From: Salinivibrio kushneri
Lineage (GTDB): Bacteria; Pseudomonadota; Gammaproteobacteria; Enterobacterales; Vibrionaceae
Direction: 5' to 3'
Length of the DNA stretch: 64,000 nt
Assembly: GCF_005280275.1 (NCBI RefSeq)
Contig: NZ_CP040022.1
Coordinates: 496,001-560,000 of the forward strand
In this document: positions 54,541-62,823 of the stretch, piece by piece
How the letters are laid out: every line of letters starts with the position of its first letter
How positions within the stretch are numbered: position 1 is the stretch's first letter
Program-made: the position numbers and the translations under genes
Notes under the pieces: model-generated
What the model was told of the DNA's origin: nothing
What the model saw: only the letters and a program-made list of their open reading frames with translations
The model's database searches: none

Positions 54541-54915
54541 ACTCAGTGCTTTGGTCCACAATGCCTTTTAGTACGCAATATGGTGGAGATCTTAAATTCG
54601 ATGCATAGAGACGGCGTGATGTGGGATGAAAAAACTCGCTAGAATTTAGTGATTGAGGACATAGTTGATTGTTATACAACGCAATTCACACTAAATTGCC
54701 AGCTGCACACTTGAATTACATTATCTTATCCCTAACACTGCACACATTAGTTGGGCTGTTCTGTTTATCATTTGTCATTCCTTGCAAGCCAAGCACTAAA
54801 TGATCTAGTATTCGCTGTAGAACAACATTGTTGAACAGAACATACGGCCTTTGGCGACTCCTCCCACCATACGGGATGTGACGACCCAGAGGCTTTTTCG
54901 TTTTATGAGGCTAAG
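54541..54915. other. AT-rich intergenic region, no gene seen
   Basis: 375 bases of lower GC than the neighbouring genes. No open frame with a ribosome site, no clear terminator. It marks the left border of the AT-rich accessory stretch. Confidence 0.4.
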
Positions 54916-55602
54916 ATGTCCCGTCGTACTGTTGCAATTTTTGTTGATGCCGGTTTCTTTAATCGAATTTTTACATCGGCTGTTGATCCTGAAATGAAAA
55001 TGGTTCCTGAAGATCTCGCAAAGAAAATGTGGCACTACTGGATAAAGCATGTCGACCGCAAAAATGGTGAAGATCTATACCGCATCTACTACTATGATTG
55101 CCCACCTCTAACGTTAAAGGCACACCATCCGATTACTAGCAAACAGATTGATTTTTCAAAAAGCGACATCACTAAATATAAAAATGATCTACATGAGGCT
55201 CTAACGCATCAACCGTATGTAGCATGTCGTATGGGCCATCTAAGTACCTCTGATAAGGAATGGGGTTTCATTCGTAAAGATAAGATACATAATTTCAATA
55301 AGCTTATCCGTGGTGAGGTTGATCCCAAAGATATAGACCCAAATAAAGTTTCTCTACGTCCTCGGCAAAAAGGGGTAGATATGAAGCTAGGTATCGATAT
55401 TACCAGCGTAGTTTTAAAGAAACTCGCGAACAAGATAATCTTAATTTCAGGTGACAGTGACTTTGTCCCAGCAGCTAAATTAGCCAGAATAGAAGGTGCG
55501 CATTTCATCTTAGATGCAATGGGGCGAAAGGTAAAAGGCGATTTAGCGGAACATATAGATGGACTTAAAACCTTTATCTATCAAGTTACACCTCAAAAAT
55601 AG
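54916..55602 (+). CDS. NYN-domain (LabA/DUF88-like) putative ribonuclease
   Basis: 228 residues. The NYN/PIN-like fold shows its acidic residues: Asp11 in VAIFVDAGFFNRI, Asp155 and Asp161 in GVDMKLGIDI and Asp180/Asp182 in ISGDSDFVPAAK. These coordinate metal in this nuclease superfamily. Stand-alone NYN proteins often sit in accessory and defence regions. GAGG lies before the ATG. The gene is AT-richer than the flanking core genes. A 141-base attC-like hairpin begins 72 bases after its stop. Confidence 0.88.
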   Translation: MSRRTVAIFVDAGFFNRIFTSAVDPEMKMVPEDLAKKMWHYWIKHVDRKNGEDLYRIYYYDCPPLTLKAHHPITSKQIDFSKSDITKYKNDLHEALTHQPYVACRMGHLSTSDKEWGFIRKDKIHNFNKLIRGEVDPKDIDPNKVSLRPRQKGVDMKLGIDITSVVLKKLANKIILISGDSDFVPAAKLARIEGAHFILDAMGRKVKGDLAEHIDGLKTFIYQVTPQK

Positions 55603-55673
55603 CACCGGTAGCAGTCAGCCTAAAACCAAGTGTAAAGAAGCAGTTTAAACCAAACTCAATATGGTTCACGGAT

Positions 55674-55814
55674 GCTTAACGAATAGAGGAATCCATGTGG
55701 CCCTGTTAAGGGATGGGTAACGCAGTACCAATTCCGCAGTGTACCACCTTAATTAATGAAACCAACGCACAGTATAAATGTCGCGCGTTGCGAACCCCTC
55801 TTGAACAGTTAAGC
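55674..55814. repeat. attC-like recombination site (VCR-like imperfect hairpin)
   Basis: The ends GCTTAAC (55674-55680) and GTTAAGC (55808-55814) are complementary and match the integron R'' (RYYYAAC) and R' (GTTRRRY) boxes. Between them lie further inverted parts with unpaired bases (for example CTGTTAAGGG at 55703-55712 against CCCCTCTTGAACAG at 55795-55808, and GGTAACGC against GCGTTGCG). On the minus strand TGTTCAAGAGGGG followed by CAACGCG resembles the start of Vibrio VCR repeats. It directly abuts the stop of the gene at 55815. Confidence 0.45.
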
Positions 55815-56336
55815 CTAAATTCCCACTAAGCTTTGCATTAATGCCCTCGTTGATTGTCTATAAAAATCACACGCAGATTCGATAATTTTTATTTCTTCTA
55901 AGGAAACTTCTAAATCATTAACTGATTTGGGATGTGTAAGTCGATTCCTTATACGGACAGCCTCTTTAAAAATACACCACTCATTACCAATGGTATTTAA
56001 GGGATTATCAATACATCTAGCTTTCGATGGAACTGAAAAAGAGAGCTTTACACTATCTAAAATCGAAGATTTAAGCGGCAGCTTCCTTCCATTCTCACCA
56101 AATTTATAACCATGAATTTTGTTTGTTTGCAGTTTCGTTAAAGCAAAAATCCCTGCTTGATGACAATCTAACCAAAGTTGATTTAATCGATAGGTATTGC
56201 CATCGATGAACGAGAAAACGGCTTTAACATAAGCTCTTCTAGAGTATGGCGTGCACTCTTTACCCCAAATTTCAGCGGCTTCACGGCAGTCAGCGACTAG
56301 AACATCGAAAAAGTCAGCATAATATCTAATATTCAC
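55815..56336 (-). CDS. HEPN-like hypothetical protein
   Basis: 173 residues, mostly helical and AT-rich. Near the C-terminus Arg130-Asn-Arg-Leu-Thr-His135 fits the RNxxxH motif of HEPN ribonucleases, within EAVRIRNRLTHPKS. No other domain is recognised. GTG start behind GGGGAA. The stop codon is at once followed by the R box of an attC-like site, the arrangement of integron cassettes. The DUF2971 gene lies 38 bases upstream on the same strand. A role in RNA cleavage or defence is inferred only from the motif. Confidence 0.7.
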   Translation of the reverse strand: MNIRYYADFFDVLVADCREAAEIWGKECTPYSRRAYVKAVFSFIDGNTYRLNQLWLDCHQAGIFALTKLQTNKIHGYKFGENGRKLPLKSSILDSVKLSFSVPSKARCIDNPLNTIGNEWCIFKEAVRIRNRLTHPKSVNDLEVSLEEIKIIESACDFYRQSTRALMQSLVGI

Positions 56337-56374
56337 GAATTCCCCATTTTAAAAAATTGATGCTTAATACCCAA

Positions 56375-57084
56375 TTATAATAAATTTTCTATATGAATTT
56401 TAAAGCTATTTTTCTTCACGCAAGCTTTGTAAATCTCAACGTTACTATTCACAGTTTTAGCTGTTTCTATGAACATATCACGAAGTGACTCTGACTCAAT
56501 TTTAGAACCAATAATTATTTTTTTCAAAGAGTTCGGGGTGTAAGAAACCAATCCAGATTTTTTAAGTAAAAATCTATATTCGTTTTCATAACTAAAGCAA
56601 TTTGGCTTGTTAAAAATAAAGGTATTAATAGCCCGTTCAGTATTTCTATCTTGAAAACTAAAACCAGGTGCTTCTTCTATACCCATATGCTGACTAAATA
56701 GTTGATCAGTTGCGAGTAACTTTGGATAACCATACTCGACTTTTTGATGCGTCTTACAACCATGGTCTTCAAAACTTTTTTTAAAATTTCATCATCAAAA
56801 ACCAGACAAATTCCTGACAATTCAGCCCCATAATGAGTCCACATTAAAAGATCAGACTCTAATATGAAATTTTCCGAGTCAGTACCCATACATAAAAGAG
56901 AACATTTTTGTAATTCATTGATATCAGGTATGACTCTAGGATCGATTTTTTCTTCGCTCGGCAAGATACCAAACATATTCTCTGTTGGATCGTTGAGATT
57001 CTCTAGCTTTGAAAAGAAAAGAGAATGTGTTCTCAAAGCAGTCAGAGAATTCATGTTTGCAGTTTGAAATTTATATAGTGCCAT
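56375..57084 (-). pseudogene. DUF2971 gene with a single-base frameshift
   Basis: Two overlapping frames make one protein. The 5' frame from ATG 57082-57084 (behind AGGAG) gives MALYKFQTANMNSLTALRTH, then FFSKLENLNDPTENMFG and LMWTHYGAELSGICLVFDDE, the DUF2971 N-terminal pattern. It stops at 56677. Adding one base in the run of five A's (56741-56745) gives RRIKKVEYGYPKLLATDQLF joined to the second frame (CFSYENEYRFLLKK), the C-terminal pattern. So a base is missing in a homopolymer: mutation, phase variation or sequencing error. DUF2971 function is unknown; members occur in accessory islands. Confidence 0.82.
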
Positions 57085-57175
57085 TGGATACTCCTAAGCT
57101 TATAACGAATGACATGGATTCCCCCTCTTGAAGATCTGCCACACTTAGGTGAGGCATTTAATAACGGAGGTAACC

Positions 57176-57596
57176 ATGTCTACTCAATTCTTTTGTGGCA
57201 TTGATCTCGCCAAGCACCACTTTTCTCTTCACGCGGTGGATGACCACGGAAAAGTCATTCTCCATAAATCTGTTTCACGCGCTAAGCTACTAGCTACATT
57301 AGCAAATATGCCTACGATGTGCATAGGTATTGAGGCCTGTAGTGGGGCACATTATTGGGCCAGAGAATTCAACAAGCTCGGCCACGATACCCGCATCATG
57401 GCCGCAAAGTATGTCGGTCCTTATCGCACAAAAGGAAAAAATGACCTGAACGATGCCGTTGCCATTTGTGACGCTGTTCAGCGTTCAAACAGCCGGTTCA
57501 TTCCTGCTTAAGTCACCCGAACGCCAGGAGATTCTCGCGATTTATCGTGTACGAGAACATTGGCTCAATGAACGTACGCTTGGATTAACCGAATAA
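57176..57596 (+). pseudogene. IS110-family transposase, broken N-terminal fragment
   Basis: From ATG 57176 (behind GGAGGTAACC) the frame reads FFCGIDLAKHHFSLHAVDDH, IGIEACSGAHYWAREF and GKNDLNDAVAICDAVQR: the D-E-D-D catalytic start of IS110 transposases. A stop occurs at 57509-57511, and the next frame continues KSPERQEILAIYRVREHWLN to a stop at 57594, which shows a frameshift. The C-terminal half with the Ser motif is missing. The fragment lies in the AT-rich island. Confidence 0.88.
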
Positions 57597-57805
57597 TGTC
57601 TAAAGGCCCTGTCACATGATTGGCAGGCAGCGGTGAGACCACAGTAAGAGACCTTCTATATGTGTTTGCCGTAATCAATGCCTTAATGGCGGAAATGACA
57701 GAACGAAGTAGGCGACTTTGTTGTTCGAGAGCATTGGCTGCCGGCGCAGCCAAAAAATGCTATTGCCTATTGACCGGAGAAGGGCTCATAGGATTTGTGG
57801 GTTAT
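57597..57805. other. Remnant sequence after the IS110 fragment
   Basis: 209 bases without a supported gene. Higher GC than the genes around it; possibly further IS debris. An open minus-strand frame (57565-57753) has no ribosome site or recognisable product. Confidence 0.35.
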
Positions 57806-58453
57806 TTAAGAATGAGGTTTTGTATTGACCACTAACACAGCCAATACTATTAATGATACTAGTGTAAAGAATAATTTCAAAATTGGCTTTGACTCAATGT
57901 AAACCAAGTATGCAGGCTTATAACTGTTACTTTCTGAACATAAAGAAAACCACCACACAAAAACATTTAAAAACAGGCTATAAGCTAAAAATATGCTTGC
58001 TAATATAGAGTGTCCCAACATACCCCACATGGAAATTGAGCCGCCACTCAAAGCAACTACAAACATGCCAACGAGTACCCCAAACATAAGTGCACCTACA
58101 TCTGCTGCCATATTAAAAAGGCGGGTTGATGATGCTCCAGAAGCCTTAGCAATCGATTTGATCTTTAGTATGTCGCAAAGAGACGAAATCAATATTAGAA
58201 TCGCGCCAAGAACAAACAGAACATTCCAAAACAACGGCGATACGGCTTGCTTTGTTGCGAAATATAGATAGTCATGACCAATTAAGTCGCGCGAATAGTA
58301 ACTCACACATAGAGCGAAGAAACCGCAAAAGCTTGTTAGCCAATACTTAGATAGGTATTTCTTTAAAATTTCAAGGCTTCCGCACGGTGGAGCCATGGCG
58401 TTACCTTCTGAATCTAAACATGGTCCAAAAATATACTTTTTAATTTGATTCAC
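57806..58453 (-). CDS. Four-to-five-TM membrane protein, function unknown
   Basis: 215 residues from GTG 58451-58453, which has AAAGGAG seven bases upstream; the longer open frame would run through the attC-like site. After about 35 polar residues there are four or five hydrophobic segments (including WLTSFCGFFALCVSYYS and LFWNVLFVLGAILILISSLC). AT-rich. No family recognised. It follows the gene at 58539 with only the attC-like hairpin between, the layout of a gene cassette. Confidence 0.65.
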   Translation of the reverse strand: MNQIKKYIFGPCLDSEGNAMAPPCGSLEILKKYLSKYWLTSFCGFFALCVSYYSRDLIGHDYLYFATKQAVSPLFWNVLFVLGAILILISSLCDILKIKSIAKASGASSTRLFNMAADVGALMFGVLVGMFVVALSGGSISMWGMLGHSILASIFLAYSLFLNVFVWWFSLCSESNSYKPAYLVYIESKPILKLFFTLVSLIVLAVLVVNTKPHS

Positions 58454-58471
58454 CGAAATTACTCCTTTGAG

Positions 58472-58545
58472 CCACAACGCTCGTAGCACGGACGAATTTG
58501 GAGCACAGCGGAAATTTTTGTCCCAGTGCCTGCGCTTGTTATGTA
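58472..58545. repeat. Second attC-like hairpin
   Basis: Minus-strand ends ACATAAC (58545-58539, containing the stop TAA of the upstream gene) and GTTGTGG (58478-58472) pair at 6 of 7 positions. Inner arms GGCACTGGGAC and GTCCGTGCT, and AAATTT against AAATT, pair with unpaired bases left over. The VCR-like start TAACAAGCGC is seen. R boxes only partly match consensus. Confidence 0.35.
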
Positions 58546-58931
58546 TATGCTTCGATGAGCCTTCTAGCATCGGCCGTTACCGAGTCTAATGAAATATCTT
58601 TGTGAGCTCTTATATCAACATCCCATGTATCTTGGCTCATCCAAAACTCACTTTTTGCATGTAGACGAACTGAAAGCTCCTTATCAATGCGTGAAATCAG
58701 AAAGGCTGCTTTTGACCATAAGTGAGCAATTTCCATCTCCTTTCCAAAGTTCCTTTCTTTACCTTGCGTACGATCATACAGATAAACATGTGTTTTCTCT
58801 GATGCTTTCAGGACTTCTTTTAGAGCTGCTACCGACTCATTGTTCTTGTTTGCTTTTTTAGCCTCCATGTAGGCTATGAAGGATGTGGCAAATGAAGCTA
58901 TTGCTATCCAATCTGAAACTTCTATCTCCAT
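58539..58931 (-). CDS. Small single-TM hypothetical protein
   Basis: 130 residues from the ATG at 58929-58931 with AGGAGAG upstream. One hydrophobic segment near the start (WIAIASFATSFIAYMEAKKA) is followed by a soluble helical part. No family recognised. AT-rich. Its TAA stop forms part of the R''-like box of an attC-like hairpin, after which another small gene begins on the same strand. Confidence 0.6.
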   Translation of the reverse strand: MEIEVSDWIAIASFATSFIAYMEAKKANKNNESVAALKEVLKASEKTHVYLYDRTQGKERNFGKEMEIAHLWSKAAFLISRIDKELSVRLHAKSEFWMSQDTWDVDIRAHKDISLDSVTADARRLIEAYT

Positions 58932-59520
58932 GGCACTCTCCTGTATGCATAGCATTCTATTAGTACGCATGCGCGATTTCCCAAAACCGTTATACGCACT
59001 GTTTTTCATATAACTAACTGAAATAAAGAGATTTTATCGCCTCATGCATATCGCTTTTCCGAGAAAGCGTGCACGCCGCCTATCCCTACTCGGGCGTTCA
59101 TACTATCCCCAAACGTTAAGCTGTAACCGATTAACTAATCGACGCTTTTAATCATCCATTCTGGGAAAGTGTGCACCTGTCACGGATAAAAACGACCGCT
59201 TTGCGTTTATCTAGCCGATAAACAGGTTAACCATCCTGTGTTTTTCCATGCTACCGCCAGTTAGTTGTCGGCACCTAACACGCTATTGAGTGGGTAGATT
59301 TGGGATTAGTCTATCAAGGGCTGTTTTGGTTTTCGTGTGCTATTGTCCAAAGTGTTAGATAAGCCATGTTTTGTGAGGTGGGTACAAGAAGTTGGTTAGA
59401 GCGCCAAGGAGCGAGTCGGGGAGGTGTGCGCGATTAGAACGAGGGCTCCGTTTCGCGCACTGCTCTGGTTGGGATGCGGTTATGTCCGTCGATAGAGAAC
59501 ATATAAGTGACTACAGTGGA
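58932..59520. other. Gene-free region between the island and parDE
   Basis: 589 bases. No supported gene on either strand. The right end holds the left copy of the degenerate direct repeat (59424-59493). Confidence 0.45.
59424..59493 (+). repeat. Degenerate direct repeat, left copy (flanks parDE)
   Basis: It contains TGTGCGCGA, then CGCGCACTGCT, GGTTGGG and TGTCCGTC in the same order as the copy at 60160-60215, with small length differences. The two copies bracket parDE. Confidence 0.55.
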
Positions 59521-59820
59521 CTAAATACCCAACGCTGGATTTACGTCCATACTTTTATGCAGGATTCGAACGACTTTAATGTGATGATTACCCTTGGGTT
59601 GATAAAAAACAATATGGCTGCCAAGAGGAAATTTACGATATCCTGATCGGATGTCATCACATGGTTTCCCCATGTCTGGGTTTTCAGCTAATAACCAAAA
59701 GGTGTCATCGAACCGTTTTACATATAGATTGCGCTGTCCCTTTCCCCAACGACGTTGGGTAAACAACGCGATATTCCTTAAGTCCGTTTTAGCGGCGATA
59801 GTCAGCGTAAATGGCTTCAT
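59521..59820 (-). CDS. parE: ParE-family toxin
   Basis: 99 residues of the RelE/ParE superfamily: FTLTIAAKTDLRNIALFTQR, then the RFDDTFWLLAENPDMGKPCDDIR stretch (seen in parts RFDDTFWLLAENP and MGKPCDDI) and the C-terminal HIKVVRILHKSMD. ParE toxins inhibit DNA gyrase. The start overlaps the end of the antitoxin gene by 4 bases. The neighbouring ParD supports ParE rather than RelE. Confidence 0.9.
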   Translation of the reverse strand: MKPFTLTIAAKTDLRNIALFTQRRWGKGQRNLYVKRFDDTFWLLAENPDMGKPCDDIRSGYRKFPLGSHIVFYQPKGNHHIKVVRILHKSMDVNPALGI

Positions 59821-60059
59821 TGCGTATCTTCGGCATCGATTTCTTGGATAAAGTTATCGATGTCATACTCAGCATCGCCACTTTGTTCGCCCTCTACGAG
59901 AAGTTGACGCAGTGTATGCAGTTTTGTCTCTTGGTTTTCGAGTAAACGCAGTGCGGCGCGAACGACTTCACTTGTCGAGCTGTAACGCCCCGTTTCGATT
60001 TGGCTAGCGATAAATCCATCGAAGTGTTCACCTAGGGTAATACTTGTATTCTTTGCCAT
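59817..60059 (-). CDS. parD: ParD-family antitoxin
   Basis: 80 residues. An N-terminal ribbon-helix-helix (SITLGEHFDGFIASQIETGR, then SSTSEVVRAALRLLE) binds DNA. The acidic C-terminal tail (YDIDNFIQEIDAED) should wrap the toxin. First gene of parDE; it overlaps parE by 4 bases. A palindromic site lies directly upstream. Confidence 0.92.
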   Translation of the reverse strand: MAKNTSITLGEHFDGFIASQIETGRYSSTSEVVRAALRLLENQETKLHTLRQLLVEGEQSGDAEYDIDNFIQEIDAEDTQ

Positions 60060-60074
60060 GGTTAGAACTCGTTG

Positions 60075-60101
60075 ATACCAATATATACCTAATTATGGTA
60101 T
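60075..60101. promoter_or_regulatory. Probable ParD operator
   Basis: ATACCA (60075-60080) and TGGTAT (60096-60101) form an inverted repeat, with a further ATACC between them, 16 bases upstream of the parD start. Confidence 0.5.
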
Positions 60102-60159
60102 TTGGCGTGCGTGAAGGCAAGATGACGGCCATGGGCGATAAAACCTATGCGACGAGCAA

Positions 60160-60215
60160 TGTGCGCGAGCTCTATCTCGCGCACTGCTGAGGTTGGGTGT
60201 TGCTGTGTCCGTCAA
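60160..60215 (+). repeat. Degenerate direct repeat, right copy (flanks parDE)
   Basis: TGTGCGCGA, CGCGCACTGCT, GGTTGGG and TGTCCGTC in the same order as at 59424-59493. It ends 7 bases before the sitD stop codon. Confidence 0.55.
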
Positions 60216-60221
60216 TGCCGA

Positions 60222-61103
60222 TCAGTGCGATTGCGCCGAATGGGTGGTGGTAGAGCGCGTTGCTTTTGTGGTTTGCTGCGTCGGCTGCGGGCGCTGTTGG
60301 TTGCGGTGGATTTGATATTGCTGCCATGCAAAGGTCACCACAAAACAGCCGGTGAGTAGCAATACAATAGTTGGGCCTGGCGCGCTGTCGAGATAAAAAG
60401 ACAGGGTGACGCCACCCACGGCGGTGACTAAAGCGATCGCACAGGCAATCCATAACATGCGGCTAAATTGTTTGCTGAGCATAAAGGCGGTGACGCCCGG
60501 TGCAATTAACATCGCCACCACTAAGATGATCCCCACGGCATGTAAGCCCGCCACAATGGTAGCTATCATCACCGAGAGCAGGAGCCAATGAAGTTTCTGC
60601 ACGGGGAGCCCAAGCACGCTGGCTTGTGCGGGATCGAACGAGAGCAGCATTAAATCTCGCCCTTTAAGCAACACCAGCGCAAGCACGACTAAGCCGGTAA
60701 TGGCGGCGGTGAGCAACTGTTGGTGGTTAATCCCCAACAGGTTGCCAAATAGAATATGATCAAGGTGCAAATCAGACGGGAATTGGCCTTGCAAAATCAG
60801 CCCCAGCGCGAAAAAGCCAGAAAACACAATCCCCAGTAAGGTGTCTTCTTTCACACGACTATTTTGTTTGAGCCAATGCACACTGGTAGCGCATGCAGAA
60901 CCGGCGGCAAAGGCACCGACAATCAGCGGCAGGCCAAATAAGTTTGCCAGTACCAATCCCGGTAGCACCGCGTGTGCCACGGCATCGCCAATTAATGACC
61001 AGCCTTTTAACACCAAATAGCAAGAAAGCAGCGCGCAGGGTAGTGCCACTAAGACAGCCATCAGCAGTGCATCTTGCATAAAAGTCAGTTGATACGGATT
61101 CAT
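60222..61103 (-). CDS. sitD: Mn/Fe ABC transporter permease SitD
   Basis: 293 residues, ABC-3 family, about eight membrane segments: LMAVLVALPCALLSCYLVLKG, then SLIGDAVAHAVLPGLVLANL, the conserved cytoplasmic loop. The C-terminal tail (after about 265) is polar, rich in Gln, Thr and His. It forms the channel heterodimer with SitC. Its start overlaps sitC by 4 bases. Last gene of sitABCD; a degenerate repeat follows close after the stop, and no clear terminator was seen. Confidence 0.9.
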   Translation of the reverse strand: MNPYQLTFMQDALLMAVLVALPCALLSCYLVLKGWSLIGDAVAHAVLPGLVLANLFGLPLIVGAFAAGSACATSVHWLKQNSRVKEDTLLGIVFSGFFALGLILQGQFPSDLHLDHILFGNLLGINHQQLLTAAITGLVVLALVLLKGRDLMLLSFDPAQASVLGLPVQKLHWLLLSVMIATIVAGLHAVGIILVVAMLIAPGVTAFMLSKQFSRMLWIACAIALVTAVGGVTLSFYLDSAPGPTIVLLLTGCFVVTFAWQQYQIHRNQQRPQPTQQTTKATRSTTTHSAQSH

Positions 61104-61945
61104 TGCAGTGCCTCCTGACGTTTGGCGCGCCGCGCGAGTAAACCGTGTTTGGGGCCAAATACAAAGGCGGCTAAGAAGAGTCCCACTTGGGCCAGCACAA
61201 TCAGTGCGCCGGCGTTAAGGTTGGCGAAATAGCTGATATACACCCCAAACAGTGAGGTGAGTGTGCCGATGACACCGCTTAGCACCAACACGGGCCCGAA
61301 GCGATCACTCAGTAAATAGGCGGTGGCGCCGGGGGCGATCACCAAGCAAATCACCAAAAAGGCACCGACACTTTTAAGTGCCGCCATGGTGCAAGCGCTG
61401 AGCAGCGCAAAAAACAGCACCTTGAGCCCCACCACAGGTAAACCAATGCAGCGGGCGTGACTTTCATCAAAAAAGGTCAGCATAAAATCACGCCATTTCA
61501 CCGCCAGTACGGTGAAGCTGACCAAGGCAATGATCAGCATTTGCGCTGCATCGAGTGGGGCAATGGCGAGCAAGTTGCCCAGCATAATTTGTTGAATATC
61601 GACCGCGACGGGCGAAATCGAGACTAAAAAGAGCCCGAAGGCGAAAAAGCTCGAGAAAATTAAACCGATGATCGCATCTTGTTTGATGTGGCTGCGTTGA
61701 TGCAAAAACAGCATCACGCTCGCGGCCATGCCGCCGGCAGCAAAGGCACCGAGCGAAAAGGGCAAGCCCAGCATATAAGCGCCGGCAACGCCCGGTACAA
61801 TCGCATGGGAGAGGGCATCGCCCATCAGCGACCAGCCTTTGAGCATCAAAAAGGCTGAGAGCAAGCCGCACACGCCGCCAATCAAGGTGGTGACCAGCAA
61901 TGCCTTTTGCATGTATTGATAGGCGAGGGGGTCGAGTAAGCTCAT
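61100..61945 (-). CDS. sitC: Mn/Fe ABC transporter permease SitC
   Basis: 281 residues, ABC-3 family, about eight membrane segments. The loop LMGDALSHAIVPGVAGAYML and the start LDPLAYQYMQKALLVTTLIG match SitC/YfeC-type permeases. It pairs with SitD, a paralogue with the same loop. It overlaps sitB and sitD by 4 bases each, so the four genes are tightly coupled. Confidence 0.9.
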   Translation of the reverse strand: MSLLDPLAYQYMQKALLVTTLIGGVCGLLSAFLMLKGWSLMGDALSHAIVPGVAGAYMLGLPFSLGAFAAGGMAASVMLFLHQRSHIKQDAIIGLIFSSFFAFGLFLVSISPVAVDIQQIMLGNLLAIAPLDAAQMLIIALVSFTVLAVKWRDFMLTFFDESHARCIGLPVVGLKVLFFALLSACTMAALKSVGAFLVICLVIAPGATAYLLSDRFGPVLVLSGVIGTLTSLFGVYISYFANLNAGALIVLAQVGLFLAAFVFGPKHGLLARRAKRQEALQ

Positions 61946-62823
61946 TCGCGCCGCTCCTGCGCGCTTTGTTCGCGCTTGCCATATACCACCAAAGGTCGTT
62001 CATCGTCGGAAATGACCGACAGTTCGCGCGGATCGGCATCTTGATGGAGCTGATCGCTGGGCATCACATACTGGCGCAGTTTGCCGCCAAAAATGGCACT
62101 CAGGTTCTCGGTGGTAAACACATGCTCGGTGTGTCCGCCTGCCACCACTGCGCGATTGACCAACACGGTACGATCGCAAAAGTCGGGCACAGTGCCAAGG
62201 TTATGAGTGGCAATTAAAATGGTTTTGCCTTCGTCTTTGAGCTCGAGCAGCAAACGCATAATGGACTCTTCACTGGTAACATCTACGCCAGTAAAAGGCT
62301 CATCCAGTAAAATCAGCGGGCTGTGCTGAGCCAGAGCACGGGCGAGAAAAACGCGCTTTTTCTGTCCGCCGGACAGTTCACCAATTTGGCGCTGGCGAAA
62401 GGCTGTCATATCAACGCGGGCTAAGGCTTCATCCACCGCTTGATGATCCGCTGCTTTGGGGCGACGCATAAATGACATCTTACCGTAGCGGCCCATCATC
62501 ACCACGTCTTCCACTAACACCGGAAACGACCAATCGATTTCTTCCGATTGAGGCACATAAGCGACTAAGCCTGCTTTTTGCGCTTGCTTAATGGGGGTCC
62601 CGTTCACCGCAATGCTGCCACTGCCGGGATTCACAAACCCCATAATCGCTTTAAATAAGGTGGATTTGCCGCTGCCATTGGCACCCACCAAGGCAGTGAT
62701 GGTTTGCGCGGGCAGCGAGAAGCTGGCGTGTTCAAGGGCACACAAGCCGTTTCGATAGACGACACGTACCTCGTTGACATCTAACACACTGGGCGTGCCG
62801 TCGGTTAAATCATAGTGCGTCAT
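61942..62823 (-). CDS. sitB: Mn/Fe ABC transporter ATP-binding protein SitB
   Basis: 293 residues. Walker A VGANGSGKSTLFKAIMG, signature LSGGQKKRVFLARAL and Walker B LILLDEPFTGVD are complete. The N-terminal VRVVYRNGLCALEHASFSL is typical of metal-type importers. It energises SitCD. It overlaps sitA by 14 bases and sitC by 4. Confidence 0.93.
   Translation of the reverse strand: MTHYDLTDGTPSVLDVNEVRVVYRNGLCALEHASFSLPAQTITALVGANGSGKSTLFKAIMGFVNPGSGSIAVNGTPIKQAQKAGLVAYVPQSEEIDWSFPVLVEDVVMMGRYGKMSFMRRPKAADHQAVDEALARVDMTAFRQRQIGELSGGQKKRVFLARALAQHSPLILLDEPFTGVDVTSEESIMRLLLELKDEGKTILIATHNLGTVPDFCDRTVLVNRAVVAGGHTEHVFTTENLSAIFGGKLRQYVMPSDQLHQDADPRELSVISDDERPLVVYGKREQSAQERRE

Noticed and set aside
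57565-57753. A minus-strand 62-codon open frame behind the IS110 fragment
   Set aside because: No ribosome site and no similarity that I recognise; it lies in probable IS debris.
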